Below, piece by piece: positions 61,880-64,000 of a stretch of DNA of 64,000 bases. How positions within the stretch are numbered: position 1 is the first letter of the stretch; every line of letters begins with the position of its first letter. The stretch lies in contig NZ_KQ948853.1 in the NCBI RefSeq assembly GCF_001514215.1, positions 1 to 64,000 on the forward strand, written 5' to 3'. The notes under the pieces are model-generated. The model was given only the letters and a program-made list of their open reading frames with translations, was not told the origin of the DNA and ran no database searches. The translations under genes and the position numbers were made by a program. Source of the stretch: Streptomyces bungoensis (GTDB lineage: Bacteria > Actinomycetota > Actinomycetes > Streptomycetales > Streptomycetaceae).

Positions 61880-62341
61880 ATGGCATCGCTCAACGTCGGC
61901 AATCTCGGTGAGTACCTGCGCGAGCAGCGGCGAAACGCTCAGCTGTCGCTGCGGCAGCTCGCCGACGCCGCCGGGGTGTCCAATCCGTACCTGAGCCAGA
62001 TCGAGCGCGGGCTGCGCAAGCCCAGCGCGGAGGTGCTCCAGCAGGTCGCCAAGGCGCTGCGCATCTCCGCCGAGACGCTGTACGTCCGTGCCGGCATCCT
62101 CGACGCCGAACGGGACCGGGACGAGGTGGAGACGCGCGCCGTCATCCTCGCCGATCCCTCGCTGAACGAGCGGCAGAAGCAGGTGCTGCTCCAGATCTAC
62201 GAGTCCTTCCGCAAGGAGAACGGATTCGGGACCGGCGAAGCGGCCGCCGAGGACGCCGGGGATACCGTGAGCGACACCGCCGTACGCGGCGCCCGCACGG
62301 CCGGCGGCAGTGATGCCGGTCCGCGGCGGACGGCCGGATAG
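61880..62341 (+). CDS. XRE-family transcriptional regulator
   Basis: The 153-residue protein has an N-terminal XRE helix-turn-helix (L-R-Q-L-A-D-A-A-G-V-S-N-P-Y-L-S-Q-I-E near residues 24-42) and a charged C-terminal tail. ATG at 61880 follows GGTGGAGG, while an upstream in-frame ATG at 61814 would cover the operator. It is followed by an HbhA-like gene on the same strand, an arrangement I recall as common in Streptomyces, so control of that gene is possible. Confidence 0.92.
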   Translation: MASLNVGNLGEYLREQRRNAQLSLRQLADAAGVSNPYLSQIERGLRKPSAEVLQQVAKALRISAETLYVRAGILDAERDRDEVETRAVILADPSLNERQKQVLLQIYESFRKENGFGTGEAAAEDAGDTVSDTAVRGARTAGGSDAGPRRTAG

Positions 62342-62428
62342 GGCGGGCCCTCGACAAGTCAGCCCCTACCGCCACACCGCGGACCACACAAACCCTCAGC
62401 CGAAAGCGAATCCGGGAGGACCATCACC

Positions 62429-63070
62429 ATGGCCATTACCGACGACCTGCGCAAGACCCTCAGCGACCCGACCCCGCTCTACTTCGCCGCCGGCACCGCC
62501 GACCTCGCCCTCCAGCAGGCCAAGAAGGTGCCCGCCCTGGTCGAGCAGCTGCGCGCCGAGGCCCCGGCCCGCATCGAGAAGGTGCGCGGCACCGACCCGA
62601 AGGCCGTGCAGGAGAGGGCCACCGCCCGGGCCAAGGAGGCGCAGGAGACCCTCCAGTCCAAGGTGGGCGAGTTCATCGGCACCCTGGACGTGGACCTGAA
62701 GAAGCTCGGCGAGACCGCCCAGGACCTCGCCCTGCGCGGTGTCGGCGTCGCCGCCGAGTACGCCGTCAAGGCCCGTGAGACCTACGAGCGGGTCGCCGAG
62801 CACGGCGAGCAGGCCGTGAAGACCTGGCGCGGCGAGGCCGCCGAGGAGATCGAGGACCTGGCGATCGCGGTCGAGGGCAAGGCCGAGCCGGTCACCGTCA
62901 CCGAGGAGCCGAAGCCGGCCGAGGTCCGGACCGAGCCCGCCGCCGTGAAGAAGCCCGTGGCGAAGAAGACCCCGACCCCGGCCCCGGCCCCGGTCCAGCC
63001 CCCGGCCTCCGCCCCGGCGCCGCGCAAGGCCACCCCGGCCGCCAAGAAGACGACCCCGCCCGCGAAGTGA
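62429..63070 (+). CDS. HbhA-like protein with Lys/Ala/Pro-rich tail
   Basis: This 213-residue protein resembles mycobacterial heparin-binding hemagglutinin: an N-terminal region with coiled-coil potential (about residues 20-125) and a C-terminal tail rich in Lys, Ala and Pro (K-K-P-V-A-K-K-T and similar). In mycobacteria HbhA also associates with lipid bodies. In a soil Streptomyces an adhesin role is doubtful and a membrane or lipid-linked function is more likely. A strong terminator follows. Confidence 0.85.
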   Translation: MAITDDLRKTLSDPTPLYFAAGTADLALQQAKKVPALVEQLRAEAPARIEKVRGTDPKAVQERATARAKEAQETLQSKVGEFIGTLDVDLKKLGETAQDLALRGVGVAAEYAVKARETYERVAEHGEQAVKTWRGEAAEEIEDLAIAVEGKAEPVTVTEEPKPAEVRTEPAAVKKPVAKKTPTPAPAPVQPPASAPAPRKATPAAKKTTPPAK

Positions 63071-63083
63071 CCGCCGGGCTGTG

Positions 63084-63118
63084 AACGGGCCGGGCACCTT
63101 TGCGGTGTCCGGCCCGTT
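63084..63118 (+). terminator. Terminator after the HbhA-like gene
   Basis: A 15-bp stem with one G-U pair (63084-63098 with 63104-63118) and a five-base loop begins 14 bases after the stop codon. A short T-containing run (TTCT) follows the stem. Confidence 0.85.
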
Positions 63119-63179
63119 CTCTGGGTACGGTGACGGCGTAATCGGGATCGGGATCGGGAGACAGCGGGCGGTGGGCGGC

Positions 63180-63527
63180 ATGCTGATGTTGGGCTTCGCG
63201 GGGTTCATGGGGATCTTGAAGATCGTCCTCATGGCACTGGCCGCGTTCGGGCTGGTCGACGCCGCGTTCCGGCGCGAGGACGCCTTCCGCGCGGCCGACA
63301 AGCAGAACAAGGTGTTCTGGCTGATCATCCTGGGCATCGCCCTCGTCGTCAGCTACCTGTTCTCCCTGCTGTCGATCCTGCCGATCGCCGGCGCGGTCGC
63401 GAGCATCGTGTACCTCGTGGACGTACGCCCCGCCGTCAGGCAGGTCTCCGGTGGCGGCGGCTGGAACCGCCGCCGCGGCGGCAGCAGCAGCGACGGTCCC
63501 TACGGGCCGTACAACGGCGGCCGCTGA
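63180..63527 (+). CDS. DUF2516 family membrane protein
   Basis: The 115-residue protein has two or three hydrophobic helices, V-D-A-A-F-R-R-E-D-A-F-R-A-A-D-K between them, and a Gly/Ser-rich tail. This matches the actinobacterial DUF2516 family, which has no known function. ATG at 63180 was chosen; a second ATG six bases later is equally possible. Longer in-frame starts would cross the preceding terminator. Confidence 0.88.
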   Translation: MLMLGFAGFMGILKIVLMALAAFGLVDAAFRREDAFRAADKQNKVFWLIILGIALVVSYLFSLLSILPIAGAVASIVYLVDVRPAVRQVSGGGGWNRRRGGSSSDGPYGPYNGGR

Positions 63528-63575
63528 CCGGTCGCCGGCGGGAGTCGTCAGCCAGGGTCGGGGTTCCCGGGCGGT

Positions 63576-64000
63576 CTACGGGGTGCGGTCCAGCAGGACC
63601 ACCGCGACGTCGTCCGTCAGTTCACCGCCGTTGAGGTCGCGGACCTCGCTCACCGCGGCCCGCAGCAGGTCCTCGCCGCGCAGGCCCCCGGCCAGCTGGC
63701 GGCTGATCATCTCCACCATGCCGTCCTGCCCGAGCCGCTCCCCGCCCGTGCCGATCCGGCCCTCGATCAGGCCGTCGGTGTAAAGCATCAGGCTCCACTC
63801 GGCCCCCAGCTCCACCTGCATCCGCGGCCAGCGGGCGCCGGGCAGCAGGCCGAGGGCGGGGCCGTTGTTGTCGTACGGCAGCAGCTTCGGCGCGCGGCCG
63901 GGGCGGGCTATCAGCGGGGACGGGTGGCCGGCCAGGCACAGGCCCGCGCGGCGCCCGTCGGGGGCGATGTCCACCGTGCACAGCGTCGCGAAGATCTCCT
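63576..64000 (-). CDS. SpoIIE/PP2C-type serine phosphatase, 5'-truncated by the window
   Basis: Only the C-terminal part of about 141 residues is in the window. It shows the PP2C-SpoIIE segments A-G-H-P-S-P-L-I, L-Y-T-D-G-L-I-E and a late D-D-V-A-V-V-L-L, which hold metal-binding Asp residues. Such phosphatases typically act on anti-sigma-factor antagonists in Streptomyces. Upstream sensor domains, if any, lie outside the window. Confidence 0.9.
   Translation of the reverse strand, partial: EIFATLCTVDIAPDGRRAGLCLAGHPSPLIARPGRAPKLLPYDNNGPALGLLPGARWPRMQVELGAEWSLMLYTDGLIEGRIGTGGERLGQDGMVEMISRQLAGGLRGEDLLRAAVSEVRDLNGGELTDDVAVVLLDRTP

Overview
The window is a stretch of high-GC actinobacterial chromosome that is almost certainly Streptomyces. 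The evidence is very strong G/C bias at third codon positions, frequent GTG starts, whiJ-like HTH/DUF397 genes, mycothiol synthase (mshD), GlnR, RsiG and the DevE/DevA/DevB developmental genes. Gene order resembles the S. coelicolor core region from roughly SCO4126 to SCO4200; this is recalled synteny, not a search result. No rRNA, tRNA, CRISPR array or intact insertion sequence was seen.

Layout. 0-7.8 kb: a GNAT acetyltransferase, then a leftward chromosomal type IV secretion-like operon (small membrane protein, VirB8-like, VirB6-like, SCO6880-family, VirB4-like ATPase, and a VirD4/TraG-like protein without an evident P-loop). 8-15 kb: a TetR/SDR divergent pair with overlapping operators, a polyglycine cupredoxin lipoprotein, a trypsin-like protease, a transglycosylase/NlpC hydrolase, a PAP2 phosphatase and a BBE-type flavoprotein. 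15-27 kb: phosphate block, with a PHO box, pstS-pstC-pstA-pstB, convergent phoU-like/pit, a CsoR repressor with its own operator, and a ppk-CHAD-Nudix operon. 27-36 kb: mshD, pectinesterase, a CssRS-like two-component system beside an HtrA-like protease, a LacI regulator and glnR. 36-45 kb: hydrolase, MoaD-like protein, secreted Cys-rich protein, whiJ-like module, and a sulfurtransferase operon preceded by a 26-codon cysteine-containing leader peptide. 45-51 kb: nitrobindin, then an accessory insert (putative structured RNA, HEPN/Abi protein, type I-like methylase and half-size specificity subunit without HsdR), then nur, ygfZ-like and dtd. 51-58 kb: rsiG, an Eis-like acetyltransferase, devE, a small membrane gene, devA-devB, a phosphotransferase and a frameshifted HAD gene. 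58-64 kb: MFS transporter, GNAT, FAD monooxygenase, an XRE regulator with a palindromic operator, an HbhA-like protein, DUF2516 and a truncated SpoIIE-type phosphatase.

How the genes work together. The phosphate block joins PhoP-type control of high-affinity uptake to low-affinity uptake and polyphosphate metabolism. The dev and rsiG genes point to control of sporulation. The leader peptide suggests cysteine-sensing control of sulfur metabolism.

The most novel-looking segment is 45.8-49.05 kb, where an RNA-like hairpin module and a HEPN toxin-like gene sit directly before an R-less methylase/specificity pair between two core genes. A second strong signal is a pair of near-identical tandem operators in front of devE and devA. 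A third is the recurrence of TANNNT boxes 6-8 nt from start codons, indicating many leaderless mRNAs.
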